A DNA stretch of 64,000 nt from Atopsyche davidsoni (taxonomy: Eukaryota > Arthropoda > Insecta > Trichoptera > Hydrobiosidae): assembly GCA_022113835.1 (NCBI GenBank), contig JAILWY010000010.1:583501-647500 (forward strand). Direction: 5' to 3'. Below the pieces are notes generated by a model. The model was not told where the DNA came from and ran no database searches. It saw only the letters and a program-made list of their open reading frames with translations. Shown piece by piece: positions 34,578-47,647 of this stretch; the stretch's first letter is position 1, and each line of letters starts with the position of its first letter. Both the position numbers and the translations under genes were made by a program.

Positions 34578-36240
34578 ATTGTTGATGAATTATTATAAAT
34601 AGCATACAAGCTCACTTGTATTGATACTGCAGTGCTGTTAATTTTCCCTTGTTTATCATTAGTAAAAGGGGAACCTAGCATAAAATGTATAGCATATATG
34701 TAATGAATAAATTTTATAAATATTCTAAAAACTCAATAAATAATCACAACATATATAAAATTTGGCACCATAATTAACAAACAATTAATATTATGAATAA
34801 TATCAGGTTTTTATAAAAAAATTAAGACTTGAGAACTAGGAAAATATTTTAACTTCAAATTTGACTTTGGATGCAGGACTATTAAATCACTCTTGGTCTC
34901 ATTTCTGTTAAATACACATATATTTGAAAAAGATTACAAATTTTATTTTATATTTAGAGAAAGAGAAGAGAAAAAATATATATAATCAGTTATTATGCAA
35001 AAGCAGTAAATAATCCATTTAAGAATTTGTATAAAAATTTTACGACTATAAGTAATTATTGTCAGTTATTGTGTATATTCAATCAGCATGTTGCTCATGT
35101 AGCGAAACCATTAATATAATACTTTTCAGTATTTTATATTCATAAATACTGTTAAACATAAAATAAATATGTGTTAACCTTATTCCCCTTAACATATTGA
35201 TTTTTTTGGTTTGTTTGCTTTACTTATAATTTAGTTGTGGGTTATCTTTTATTTGCTTTGAGTTTCAAGAGGAATATAATCTAACAATATCTATGCATAT
35301 TTATACTTAAATTACACAGGGAGCTATCATATATCAGCAATAGATTTATCTGATCACTATCATATGATAGTTCGCCTATTCTAGCTACAGATTAGAAGTA
35401 AACCATCTAGTTTTCCTTATTCTTATTTTTTATTCCACGGGAAACATCTAAGCTCTGAAAATCTGATGACAAGCAGTCTTTAACTATACTATTCTACGAG
35501 TGTAAAAGGCCACAAATGTAAGGGCAGGTAGGCAAATAATATTAAGCATTCAGCACTTAAGCATTTGACATGTATTCGCTATTGTCTTGCTGTACAAGGG
35601 AAATTATAGAAACTCACCATCAGGAAAGTTGTTTTTCTTTACCTGTGAACCTGAAGACAACTTATAAATTTATATTTCTTACTGTTTACTTATCCACCTC
35701 TTCCCTTGGATTCATATAGTGAAGTGTGATTGTAGACTTTTTGATGTCAGAATATCAGAGCTTGGATGCCCTCTGTTCATGTAGTACACATTAAAAAAAA
35801 TTAAAGGCAAGCTGCATTATTTAATAGATTAGGATTCTCTAGAACTTACGCTACATCAGCGAAACTCAACTTTTTTTTTCTTCGGACCACATACATATGT
35901 TTGCTATGTAACACGGGTCGTAACATTGGTTAACATACTGGGAAGCCATTTTTGTTGTGATCCTGATTCTTTTTGAATCAGGATTACATTACTTCATTTG
36001 ATTATAGGTTTGAATAACAACAAAATTTATAAACCTGTACAGGTCTAACTACCGCTATTGAACCGGTGACCTATGAAATCTCTATGTTGGTATAGTTCAG
36101 AAAAATAATCCTTCTGGTGGGGAGAGCATAATGTGATGTAAAATCAAACAATATCTTACAACACTATATTTTTATTTTATAAAACATACATTTATCTATG
36201 TCTCTTTCCCCCGACACAGTCTCTCCTGGAGCAGGAAGCT
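34578..36240. other. Intergenic, AT-rich
   Basis: No exon seen. A short near-perfect inverted repeat (GATCCTGATTC/GAATCAGGATT) lies at about 35,959-35,983. Confidence 0.4.
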
Positions 36241-36670
36241 GACATTGTCACATTATCAGTTGATTCTTACAAAACAGAAATGAAAAGCCTATGGTTACAT
36301 TTCATCCAACCAATACACTTCCTACAAAACTTCTTGGCACCAGTAATCCTCCTTGAAAGAAACATCCATTTCTGGTATGAACAGTGATTGGAGTATGCTT
36401 GATGCAGCGTTTCCGGTTTAGTGTTGCTTCGTGTGACATAGGAAACTCCATATGGTCTAGCATTTGTGAGTCTGACTCTTCTGATGCTCTGCAGCATCTT
36501 AGTGCTTGACAGTGAGGTTGTCTACTTTGGGCGTGTAGCATCCCCCAAGGATGTTTGCGGGTCCATATGTATGATCTTGGTGTCTGTGCCTGGGCATATT
36601 TACGTAGCTTCGTTTCCCCATTGTTATTTTTTACTGAGTATTTATAAAAAGCCTTAACAAGTAAATTCTA
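36241..36670 (-). other. Unidentified open region, possibly a decayed coding copy
   Basis: On the minus strand one frame stays open for about 110 codons and another begins with ATG at about 36,638 and stops after 39 codons. Base composition is closer to coding than its surroundings. The translations match no family I recognise, and no introns are evident. A retropseudogene is possible. Confidence 0.25.
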
Positions 36671-37737
36671 AATGGGCCAATCATTAACATGTTATATTGG
36701 GCTTGGCTTCTCATCACTTAAAATTTAAACTTCTCGCCAGCAGGTAATGATGAAATTGTATTAATTTCCATAAATTGTTTCTATGTAATGTGACTTTGTA
36801 GGTGTCTTGCAGCATGTGTTTGTGTTTGGATGGAGGAAGAGGATAGGCAGTTAAGCCAAGTTATTTTGAGCAACCTCATGCCACGAAGTATACTCATATA
36901 GGGTAGTACTATTTCCTACAAATAAAAGTTGTGCTCTGAGCAGACTATAAGCCTATTTATTAGAAATGTGGGCCTCTGATATTCTAATTACTAAAATTAT
37001 TACATGGAACCAAAATACTACATCCCCTGATTAATAAGTAATAATCTCCTAAAATGATAAACCTAACTTAACCTAGCGCAGAAACATTTACATAACTTTT
37101 ATATTTTTCAAAATAAAAATTTTGATCCTTGCATAGAAAATCAGTTTTTAAAATAGAAAAAAATAAACACGTTACAAGTGTTTCATTATGGAGTAGAAAA
37201 AAACAGAATAAGTACAAGCACAGAGACGCCCACGAGGAGTGTCGGTTGTACTAGTTCCGAACCCCTTCCATTGATTATCATTTACAATTACACCCCACCT
37301 AGCCTAACCTAAGCTAACCTTACCGATCCATATTAACTAATCAGAAGTCTTTGTATATCACCTGTCTCTTTCTGTAATCAATAAACATGTTCGTAATAGA
37401 CTATGCAAAAATTATATATATATATATATTTTAATAGTGTATCTTGCTTAATCATGGCTCTTAAAAATCAAAAAAGAAAATGTCAATTTAAATATTGGTT
37501 TATTTAAATTATTAGAAACTTATTTATTAAAGATACATTATAATATTTGTAACTTATTTGATGTTTATTGACTAACCAAATTATTAGCGCTTTTAAAAGC
37601 AATAGTAATATTTGATAACTATTTTGTGGTTTCCAGAGGAAGTGATTATTCTTCACACATGCGGTTCAATAATTTAATCGATTAGTTTATATTTAGAATA
37701 GCACACGCTTTATTGTCTATGGTTTTTTAGACCACAC

Positions 37738-37742
37738 ACACG

Positions 37743-37781
<39 letters not shown>

Positions 37782-37782
37782 A
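37738..37782. repeat. CA microsatellite
   Basis: About 20 CA units with one CG interruption near the start. Confidence 0.95.
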
Positions 37783-38162
37783 GCTGATCAGCTGAGCTCG
37801 AGTTCACACAAATCATCCGCAGCTAGCTAATCGTTACTTACGTCATTCTGCGTTTCATTTTTTTTTTTTTATTATTTTCAAGTATTTGCACCAAACAGTG
37901 ATAACATATGATCTGTTTCTTAGTACCCTAGACAAATATTGATCTATAATTAAACCTGAAATTTTATAATTTAATATTTATCGGTTAAGAAGATTTTAGG
38001 TTGTAATAACATTTAATTACGAACTTTATGTTCTAGTAAAATATTTACTGTAACTATTCGTCTATTATAATATAGTTAGATGTCTCTCTTCCGAGATAAA
38101 GTCAAACATATTGACTCGGAAAACTTTCAACATAACCTACTAAAGTAAAAAAATAGCTCAAA

Positions 38163-38315
38163 ATGACAACTCAAAAGGGAATGGAACTTTTAAAATTAAT
38201 CGCTGAATTTATAGCCAAATCCAAAGGCCACGACAGAATTATTAATCAGGTAAATACTTTTAAATCATATATATATATATATAAAATAAAAATATATACC
38301 TATAATTTATATATG

Positions 38316-38402
<87 letters not shown>

Positions 38403-39935
38403 CGGTTTGGTGTCATTGAAACGCTCTAAAGTTTGCTATGGTTTTTTACATTTAAAACAAACGGCTCTTCATTTTTGATTTTCAAAAGAATTTTTGTCTC
38501 GTTTTATTTTCTATATCTAAATTTAATTAACAGGTGCTAGTCCTTCTTTATTGCATTCTTGTTTGATTGCCTTAAGTAATGTGCTAATGTAAATAATTAT
38601 TATGTAATTTGTTGGAGCTCTCAGGTTCTTACCTAAGTATTCAACACTATGTTTACTAGCAACTAGCAGGGTGAGGTACAAACTAGGGAAATGCTAAAAA
38701 TTGATCTCAGTTGGTTGTATTCTATTATGTCATGTAGGATAAATATTTCTTCCTTTTCTTGAATATTACATAGATCTTAGATCCTCACTTTACTATTTTT
38801 AAGTGTAATGAAATCTTCTCGTTGGTAATTATTTATTTCATATGACTGCTAGGAAAATTAACAAGTTGGCTCAATTTTTGATTATTAACATTGATACCAT
38901 TTATGATTCTTTGATATCTAAAGTATAGGTGGGGATGTTGAGTACTGCATTAGTGCAATTATTTTGAAGATAGTATGATATGACATTATAAAATCCCACA
39001 CTAAGTTTTTAAAAAAAAAATTATTTAGGTTAAATTGGTTTCTGGTGGAAATGGAAAATGTACTGCTGAATTTAAAGTCCAAAAAGAGCATCTGAATGGA
39101 GGGGGTGGTCTTCATGGAGGTTTTATTGCTACTGTTGTCGATTCCATATCAACGTATGCTTTAATGACTGAAGAAAAAAATGGAATCAACGGGGGGGTGT
39201 CAGTCGATATTCACATAAGGTAAATATTAAATATTATTCCTTGTCTTTCAAAATTTATTTATCAAGCTCTATAACTGTAGATTACTGGAATATCATTTCA
39301 TATACTGAATAGGAGGAAAGTCAAAATATAATCAAATGTACCAAGAATAGTGACTAAACCAATACGGTGAATTACGGAGAATCATGTGCTATTGTGCATT
39401 TTATGTATTAATTTAATTCAATAAATATGTTGCATGTTCTATATAATCACTCTTCAAGATCTGTGCCTCCCATGTTATATGATTAAAAAAATTTATACAG
39501 GAGGAGTTTATTGTGCAGACTGGTTCATAAAAGTTTGTTAATATGGGATGTTACTTACCTTCATGAAATAAACGGAATTTAGTACTATAAATATTAACTC
39601 TCATCAAATTTACATTAAAAAAAACTGTATATAATTTTGTAAACATCACTGACCGGTATAAGCAAAACTCATCAGGTCCTGTCATAAATTTCTTTCTTCC
39701 TACCTAACCGACTTCAAATAGCTCCTGTCTAATTTTATGAGTTAGTATCCATTAAATTTATTTTTCTTTTTTAAGCTATCTAAAAGGTGCAAAAGAAGGG
39801 GACGAGATTATAGTTGATGCTAAAACTATCAAGGCAGGGAGGACTTTAGCATTTTTGGATGTTGAGTTAAAGAAAAAAGGGACCGATATCATAATTGCAA
39901 GAGGTACGCATACAAAGTATATAGGCCAGTCTTAA
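38163..39935 (+). CDS. ACOT13: Acyl-CoA thioesterase 13-like (THEM2) hotdog-fold enzyme
   Basis: Exons 38163-38249, 39029-39219 and 39776-39935 join in phase to 145 aa (human ACOT13 has 140). The enzyme hydrolyses medium- and long-chain acyl-CoA to free acid and CoA, mainly at mitochondria. The hotdog signature is intact: N52 in HLNGGG, LHGGF (58-61), D67 in VDSIS, and GVSVDIHISYL (85-95), aligning with human HTNAIGTLHGG, VDNIS and GVSVDMNITYM. The ending RGTHTKYIGQS matches human QGRHTKHLGN. Intron 1 carries a long TA microsatellite. A foldback repeat lies 150 bp beyond the stop and may fall in the 3' UTR. A family paralogue of THEM2 is the only real alternative. Confidence 0.92.
38266..38402. 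repeat. TA microsatellite in ACOT13 intron 1
   Basis: Over 80 bp of uninterrupted TA at 38,318-38,400, with shorter TA tracts before it. It extends an open frame of alternating Tyr-Ile after exon 1, which is an artefact. Confidence 0.95.
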
Positions 39936-40083
39936 AAAAGTCACCACCTTTATATACTTTGTTAGGTTTATCAGGTAAAATTTTATTTTCAAAATCAATT
40001 CAAAAGATGCAATTGACTTCAATATTTTTGGCAGAAATTACTTGTGGAAGTCCATCATAATATAATATTTTAGTAAAAAAATG

Positions 40084-40230
40084 TTTAGTATTATTCCAAC
40101 TTGTTTTTATTCGATACTACCAGCTTCGCCAATATGCTTGGTAGGCATCCTCAGGTAGAACCTTTTTCCAACCAATCATGTTGGCGAAACCGGTTGCATT
40201 AAATAAAAACAAATCGGAATAGCACTAAAT
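40084..40230. repeat. Foldback repeat with head-to-head hammerhead-like motifs
   Basis: The left arm (40,084-40,135) and right arm (40,178-40,230) are imperfect inverted copies sharing TTTAGT, ATTCC, TTGTTTTTATT and CGCCAA blocks. On the minus strand the left arm reads CTGAGGA (40,154-40,148), T, GCC...GGC, GAAG. On the plus strand the right arm reads CCAACC...TTGGC, GAAAC, CGGTT. It lies 150 bp past the ACOT13 stop. Confidence 0.65.
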
Positions 40231-41035
40231 ATTATCATTTGATAACACAAAAGTGGAATATTCTTTGACATTTTTGTTAAAAGAAAATAAAAAAAGCTAC
40301 TAGAATACAATACTTAGCTACAATTATGTTATTGAATTTGATTAGTCAATATGTGTAAGGTCTTAGAGATTAATATAACCGAAAGTTTGTATTTCTTTCA
40401 TCATATAAATTTGATGTTACTTATTTTTATATCATATTATGATATTGTTATGTTTTCTGTACCTGAATGCTATTTTTTCTAGTAACATGAATATTTATTT
40501 CAAAATATTGGCTCTAGTGAAGTCTAATGTAAATTAAAAAATTAAATTATTGGTATCATTTTATGTTAAATTTTCATTTAATTTGGTAAAAAAAATGGAT
40601 CAATTTTATTGTTTCACCATTATTGATTGCAAATCTGATTTATTTTTCTAACACAGGCTGAAGTGGTTGGCGACTCTGTATTAATTAATCAGAGGCTTTA
40701 GCACAATATGACACCTAGTCAATGTAATAATTCTTTATAAATACTTATGTATTTCCGAATTTCCAAATATATTTTTTGCTTTTGAAAATGCGTACTAAAG
40801 TTAACAAAAAAGATTTTTAGTGTTTAGGTTGTTCTTTATTTGATAATATAAAAGCAGGTGCTGGCATTATAATAAATGTCTGCATATGAGCTGTTAATTT
40901 TAATTTTTCTATAAGGAATTCAGAGGGTGAACAAAATTAGTTATTACATATAATAATTTAAATTTTTAGAAATTGACAATGTTAAGGTCAAACAAATAGG
41001 CTCTTAGTGAATATGTTTGTAGATTTTGGCAGCTG
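40231..41035. other. ACOT13 3' flank, no gene
   Basis: AT-rich. I see no exon or RNA gene. Confidence 0.4.
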
Positions 41036-41039
41036 TTGT

Positions 41040-41243
41040 TCTTCAATGATTTTGTGGTTTCCTGGGTGTGGAGCTGCTTGAAGTTTTCTGTCTTCCAACG
41101 TTTCAGCCCCTGTGCTAGGATCATCTTCAGGGATTTTCAGTTAGGTGCATCTCAGAGTGGTGCACTCAAAATACAGATAGCGGACCGAGAGGTCAGAAAA
41201 CTTCAAGCAGCTCAACGCCTAAGAAACCACCAAATCATTAAAG
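41040..41243. repeat. Foldback repeat with 52-bp arms and hammerhead-like core
   Basis: The arms 41,040-41,092 and 41,192-41,243 are inverted copies at roughly 85% identity (GAGCTGCTTGAAGTTTTCTG and its complement, extended by AATGATTT and GTGGTTTC blocks). Inside, the minus strand reads CTGAAGA (41,130-41,124), T, an imperfect GATCCT...AGGGGC stem, GAAAC and a GTTGGAAGAC hairpin. The cleavage-site side of stem III is not conserved. Confidence 0.7.
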
Positions 41244-43414
41244 ACCGTAGAGTTGAGTTTTATTCTATTAATAGAGAAGTAGATGTTTGCATAATACTAA
41301 ATACCTGTAAATAATTTATATGTACTGTTAAGTTCTATTTCTCTATAAGGAATCCAAAGGGTGAAAAACATAGATATTTTAAGTATAAATGTAAAATATT
41401 ATTAAAATTTCTAATGGTAAGATTAACGAAATTGACTCTTAGTGTTTGGTTTATTCTTATTTTGTCAATATGTAAGCAGATGCCAATAAAATTCAGGAAG
41501 AGAATATGTATTTTATAATGTTACTTTTTATGTCTGTAAAGAATGCTCAGCGTGACAGATTTTTCAGGAAAAATACTTCAAAAATTTCATTGTTAATTAC
41601 TTGTGGTAGTTTTCTGTTAATAGAGTATCTTTTCCTCATTACGTTTTAGTGATATCAGACAGATACATTTTCATAATGATAAGGAAATTGTCTCCTTTAT
41701 CCCACTAGTGTACTTCACACGAGCTTGGGCTGTAAATAAATCAGGTCTTAGTAAACCTTGTGCATCAGTAAAATAAAATGTGTATTATCATATTAGAGCT
41801 TATTAACTTTGATTAATGTTTTGGTTCTTCCGTGGTATCTTACAAATGATTATTTATTGAATATATCTATACATTATTTTCACAATTGAATATACCCATA
41901 GATATTTTTGAAATTATAAAATGCTGCATACATTGTCTCATTATATTTCTCACTATAGTTCTATTTGTTGTGTTTCTGCAATGTACATTTAATTTTTAAT
42001 CATATGAATGTATACTACATGAAGCTTTTTTTATTTCTTTACTAGTAACTACTTAATAAAATATATTATGAATCTTAAACAGGGAGAGTAAAGATCTTTG
42101 CCCAGTTATAAATTTTACTAAGATTATCCATATAATGTAAGAATTAACATTCGGTTAATGTAAGTCCCAAAGTCATCTTTTTGCTGTCATAGCTGGGAAA
42201 CTCAGGTAATCTTTCAGCGTCTCTTTTATTCCATCTTTTGCGATACAGCAACAAAAAATAAAAAAAACAAGTTTTAAGAAAGCATTTGTCCTTGCGGGGA
42301 AGATCCCCGCAGGCATTTCATCTACATATGCCTAAGTCATATCTAGACCATCCATACTTAACCTGCGGCCTGAGACACTCAAAGTAGCAATTATAAACCT
42401 GATTTGTCTAAAATAGTAAACAGTTTGTTTCGATATTAAATATCACACTAAGTTTTAAATAGACGTTTGGATATATTCAGGTTTTGTGTTTTATTTATTA
42501 CATGGGGAGTAAACGCAAAAACCAGGTCCCCACTTACTATTTTTAGATGAATGGCCTAAAGAAGGTCATCACCCAAAAGTGTTGTATGTAACATTTGTAT
42601 GTGGCCCGATGGAAAAAAGGTTGAGTATTGGTGATATGGGGGGATTGCAGTGAACTGTGTTGTAGATATTACATTCATAGCTTGGTTGACATCATCTTTA
42701 TATGATAAAAGTACTTACTTTCTCATAGAGAATACGGCCTATAGATAAAAAAAACCATTGAATAATATTTAAGTATGTATTTAATATATTATGTGTATTT
42801 AAGCAGAGAGTAGAGAATAGAGACTTAATGGAATTCCAATTCAATATTTTATTTAAAATATTTGAATAATATTTTTTGAGTCTAGTTTCCGCAGAGCACT
42901 CTAGCTTCTAAGGTTGTACCTTCATTCATTTTTGACTTTAGTGATATTAAATTATGTTGCAATGCATTAATGCAAGGTAAAAAAAGTAATACTATATATT
43001 GTCATGTTAGAATTTCCATTTAGATACAATTTCTGAGCCTACTCATTTTTGATGTGTACAGCATTATTACCAATATAGATGTTATGTTATTACAACCTTT
43101 TTTGTTTTGAAAAAAGGATAATTGTGTTAAGTGGTGTTAAGTAGCTCTTAAAAAAATTACATGTAAGTCGATTTGGAAACTATGGCTATTTTGTTGAAAA
43201 AATATGTATTGTGTTTGATAAATAATTGTTACTTTGAAAATATAAGGCTTCATCTTCAATACAAAATGTAGTTTTATTCTTAAATCTCACAATCTTTTTT
43301 CTGATTACTCCACGAGCAGAAGACACCCAAAACAAGTGGTAAACATTCAGAGGTAATATGGGTAGGTGCGTATATCACCTACAAAAGCCACAAGACTTCA
43401 ATAATATATAAATA
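41244..43414. other. Intergenic, AT-rich
   Basis: No gene seen. A small GC hairpin (TGCGGGGA/AGA/TCCCCGCA) lies at 42,293-42,311, and a fragment of the hammerhead-associated repeat near 42,828-42,870 (ATGGAATTCCAATTCAATATTTTATTT). Confidence 0.4.
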
Positions 43415-44640
43415 CAGTGTGTTTTACAAGAACGTGACTACTATAAAAAACATATGTTCGGGGCTTTTTTTGCAAAACAAAAGAAACGAGCAGGTAGCCC
43501 AACGTTTTGCCCTTAATGCATCGTAAAAACTATCTAGTTTTCGTGTTCACTTCGCACAGAGTGCACATTTCCAGAGACGAGTGCTGCGTATGCTTCCCGC
43601 TATGAGGCAATGTTCCTTTGTTCGCATCCTAAAGAACCAAAAATGTCACCCGTTCAGGTTGCAAAGTATATGAAAAAGTCAAAGGATTTTGTGACCAAGT
43701 GGGTGAATTTATATTTAGAAACAAAACACGTCGATGACCTACCAGAACGTGGTAAAACAAAAAAGACGTCGCCCGCCGAGGATAAGTGGATAACTAACCT
43801 ATTTTTGAAAAACCCACGTCTATCTTTGTGATCTGCACAAGAAAAACTGAAGTAAAAAAGACTAATTATATCTCTAGCTACAATAAGAAGACGTTAAATG
43901 GAGATTAAGTTATAATACCGAAGCACATTGAAGAAACCGCTCCTTTCAGAAAAGGATGTTAAAAAAAGAATGTCCTGGGCACAAGAAAACAAAGACCGCG
44001 ACTGGGACAAGATAATCTTCGTTTTGGGCAACTAGTGTCTCACCTCATGCTTGGTCAACTGCCGATAACAGACTGGTCAAAAAAACTGTTAAACATCCAG
44101 TAAAGGTGCATGTTTGAGAATGCTTCTCAAAACGTGGAATGGCAATTTGAACTTGTTTACCGGAACTTTGAATGCCGCAAGGATGAACCAAATACACCAG
44201 AAACCATTATTACCATCTGCCTGAAGACTGTTCCCAAGCCCAAATGAATCATGGATATTACAGGATAATGACCCCAAACACCGAAGTCGCCTATGCAGCG
44301 CGTGGAAACAAGATAAAGGCATCGAGGTCTTGGATTGGCCCTCACAATCACCAGACACAAACCCAATTGAAAACGTTTAGGCGTTAATAAATAAATACGC
44401 TAACTGTCGCCGAGCTTACTCGCAATTTAAAGGTCATATGGAGGTCATTATCCCGTGAATATGCAGAAAAATTAGTTGAAAGTATGCACTGAAGATGCCT
44501 GGCTATTATGAACAACAGAGGAGACTGGACACATTATTGATAATAAAGCATCTAAGTATGTATGATTAACTACGTGTTTGATTATTTTCCAATCCTAGAC
44601 TTTTTTTTTATAACTTATGCCGGTTACGCTCTTTTGTATT
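43415..44640 (+). mobile_element. Tc1-family transposon, dead copy
   Basis: Transposase pieces appear in order: a helix-turn-helix N-terminus (SPVQVAKYMKKSKDFVTKWV, from about 43,640), ERGKTKKTSPAED, and after several stops and frameshifts the catalytic QDNDPKHRSRL and VLDWPSQSPDTNPIENV (44,260-44,378), then a C-terminal tail. The DxE-type end is recognisable as Tc1. The ends share TACAAGA...CGTGAC and TATAAAAAA blocks in inverted orientation, but the limits are approximate. Confidence 0.75.
43601..44540 (+). pseudogene. Tc1 transposase pseudogene
   Basis: The first 70 codons are open (43,610-43,831); then TGA, TAA and frame changes interrupt it repeatedly, including TAG within the PIENV-W motif region. 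The N-terminal paired-type DNA-binding domain, part of the DDE core and the tail remain. It cannot make transposase. Confidence 0.75.
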
Positions 44641-45055
44641 ATTATTATTATTAGCTTATTGCGTGGTGATTTATGAATCATAACATTCTTTACTAGTTCT
44701 GAAGCAGTGAAAAGAGCAGTCACTATTACAGTGTTGATTGCAGGTTGATATGCCCCCCTGTGATTAACATAATACTTACAGGTTCAAAGTTGCACAGTAG
44801 ACCTAACAATATTCTGCATACTTATTTTATTACAATAAAACAATATTCATAGATAATGGTTTTATTATGAAAAAGTACATTTTTTTAAAAGTATAATAGT
44901 AATAAATTAAATATTTGGACCAGATAAGAGATCTTTGGACTCGTTGAGATCGAGATCTACTGGCGGCTTGGGGAGCCACCAAACTAAACTACTCTCCGGT
45001 TCTTAGAGAACTTACATTACTTTGACAACTTACTTAACTAAAGTACATATATATA

Positions 45056-46266
45056 CGGTGTGTGCATTAATTTTTTCGGATTTTTTCTTGAAATTGGAGC
45101 TTTATTATAAAAAATTGGTACAATATATTCTATTCATATATGGATTCCATCCCAAAAGAACTGTTCGTCTTTTGAAGCCAAGAAAGAATCAAGCAGTGAA
45201 GCGTATTCCAGAAAGGACACTATGCATCGATTGAAACAAGTGGTAGTCGGAAGGGGCAAGGTCTGGGCTATAAGGCGGGTGAGACAGAACTTCCCATCCA
45301 CTGTTTTCCAAATAGGTTTTAACCGATTTAGCAACATGTGGCCGAGCATTGTCATGATGGAAAATCACAGACTCGTGCCAGGTCGCATATTCTGGCCGTT
45401 TTTCTGCCAGTGCTCACTTCAAACGCATCAATTGTTGTCTGTAGAATTCGCCCGTGATAGTTTGGCCTGGTTTCAGCAGCTCATAGTGGATGACACCCTT
45501 CTGATTCCACCAACTACACAGCATTACCTTGGCGCCATGAATATTTGGCCTGGCCGTCGATGTTGATGCATGTCCGGGCTTACCCCATGATTTTTTACGC
45601 TTCAGGTTGTCGTAGTGAATCCATTTTTCATCACCAGTGATGATACGATGCAAAAATGACTTCTTTTTGGGGCGTTCAAGCAGCATTTCCGAAATGCAAA
45701 ATCGCCTTTCAACGTCTCTCGGCTTCAATTCATGTGGCACCCAATTTCCTTGCTTTTGAATCATTCCTAATGCTTTTAAGTGTCTTGAAATTGTTGCCCG
45801 ATCAACTCTCAATGATTCTGCGAGTTCTGCTTGCATTTGACACGAGCCTTTGTCGAGCAATGTCTCTAATTCTTCATCTTCGAATTTTTTTGGTTGGCCT
45901 AGACGTTCTTTGTCATCCACATCGAAATCACCATTGTTAAAGCGTCGAAACCAGTTCTCACACGTTTTATGTAATGAAGCATGTTCACCATAAACTTCAC
46001 ACAGCAATCGGTGACTTTCAGCTGATTTTTTTCTTCCAATTGAAACAGAAAAGTAAATCTTCCCGCAAATTGCTTTTTAATGGTACAAAAGTTGACATGT
46101 GGAGAGCTCAAAAAAATGTTGTATACACTTCAGCGATATGATATATACTAAAAAACAAAAGCGCAACAATGACGCTTCACAATGAAATGTTAAAGTATAG
46201 CCTGATGCGATTCAATACTAGTAGCGCCATCTCTTAGAAAATCAAAAAAAATTAATGCACACACCG
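45056..46266 (-). mobile_element. Mariner transposon, near full length
   Basis: The element is 1,211 bp, flanked by TA on both sides (45,054-45,055 and 46,267-46,268). Its inverted ends begin CGGTGTGTGCATTAATTTTT and match for about 28 bp with few differences. The minus strand carries a mariner transposase with few lesions. Length and TIRs are complete, so this is a young insertion relative to the Tc1 relic 400 bp away. Confidence 0.93.
45128..46108 (-). pseudogene. Mariner transposase, broken by few lesions
   Basis: It encodes the N-terminal HTH region, the WVPHEL linker-type motif (WVPHELKPRD) and the DD34D catalytic triad: D in ITGDEKWIHYDN, D in IFHHDNARPH, and D in YSPDLAPSDYHLF, with 34 residues between the last two aspartates. 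Lesions seen: a frameshift near 46,035, a TGA at 45,416-45,414, and a second frame change with a stop in the C-terminal part near 45,190-45,220. The residues of the triad are all present. Confidence 0.88.
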
Positions 46267-47647
46267 TATAATAAAAATCAGTAGTTACATATTATAATCA
46301 TATTACCATGTATATTATTAGTCTTAAAGTACATCAAAACACATATCAGAAAACAATCAAACCTCCATGTAATGAATAAATAGTATGGCACTGTAAAGAA
46401 AAACTCTTCATTAGATAGGTTTGTCAAAACTATATAAATGTTTGAAAAAGTACTCTAGTGTTCATTACAAGGAGATTAGACAGTATTGTCTGATGACAAT
46501 ATATATATGCCATCAAAAAATGTCGCAATTTTAAATTATTTCGCAGGCAAGAGCAAGCAATCACAGTTTAAATTTGGTTTCAAGAGAAGGCTATTTGCAA
46601 GCATGTCAATTAACATTATGTGAAAATAAAAACAAGACTGTCATCACTCATCCATCACAAACCGATATTGGCTCGTGAAAGCATTGTTAACATTATTGGT
46701 GCAACACTGCAACACACGAGAATGAGCAGCGAGCGAGAGCAAGTGCAATACAGAGGACAGTTTTAAGATTTTTAGTTACAAAGCACAATTTATACAATTA
46801 TAAACCAATGTACTAAAAATCTACTAGAAAAGATTTAAACCTCCAACTAAGTAATGCCAAAATGAAAGGTTGGCGAAACCAATCACCAATAAAATTGACA
46901 TGTGGAAAAATCAACTCCTATTAAAGTAAATTCCTTAAGATTTTATCATAGTTTATCAAAACACTTTCAACATAAAGACTAAGTAATCAAGATAAAGTAC
47001 ACATAAATATAATGTTTCAACAAAAAGTCAATCAAGGGTAAAATAATTTGGTATTGATAAATGATAAGGTTACAAGTCTAAAGAGTATTGCCAGGATGAA
47101 TATGGTAAATGCTATTAAGCACACGTAAGCATTAATGTGTTTATTCTACAATATCATAAAATTATCTCCTTGAAGTTGACAATGTCTTATTTTACAAATT
47201 ATTAACAGGGGAGACAGCAAAGCGTGACCTGTATATAAAGATATGATCCATTTGCAAAAATCATTGCTTTCAATCCTACACATATTTAAAACCAGATTCT
47301 AAGAGAAATTCTTAAGACTAAAACCTATGACAATCTATGATATGAATAATCTATGACATTGAGAGTCCATAATACTTATAGCAAATGAATTTAGAAATAT
47401 ACTCCGTAGCAACCAAAATTATTAACTTCTTTACCATCGAGTCTTAGTACAACACATACATGACGTTAAAGCATCAAGTGTTTGCTTCCATGTCAAACAA
47501 ATTAACTATGCACCGATGTCACATTCTCCGAGATCTTAATTTTCCTTTTAAAAAAAATATAGTAACTTAATTGTAAATGTAATCATTTTAATGAATAAAC
47601 TAGAGTCCGTACCGTAAGGCCGTCCATAGGAAATCAAGGTCTCTCAT
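46267..47647. other. Intergenic with one degenerate repeat
   Basis: A copy of the hammerhead-associated repeat lies at about 46,853-46,925: GCCAAAATGAAAGGTTGGC, GAAACCAATCAC, then ATGTGGAAAAATCA. Its CTGANGA half is mutated. No gene seen. Confidence 0.45.

Noticed and set aside
38250..38429. Tyr-Ile repeat extension of the ACOT13 first exon
   Set aside because: It is translation through a TA microsatellite after a clear GT donor at 38,250.
45222..45940. Plus-strand frames of 90-114 codons
   Set aside because: Antisense to the mariner transposase.
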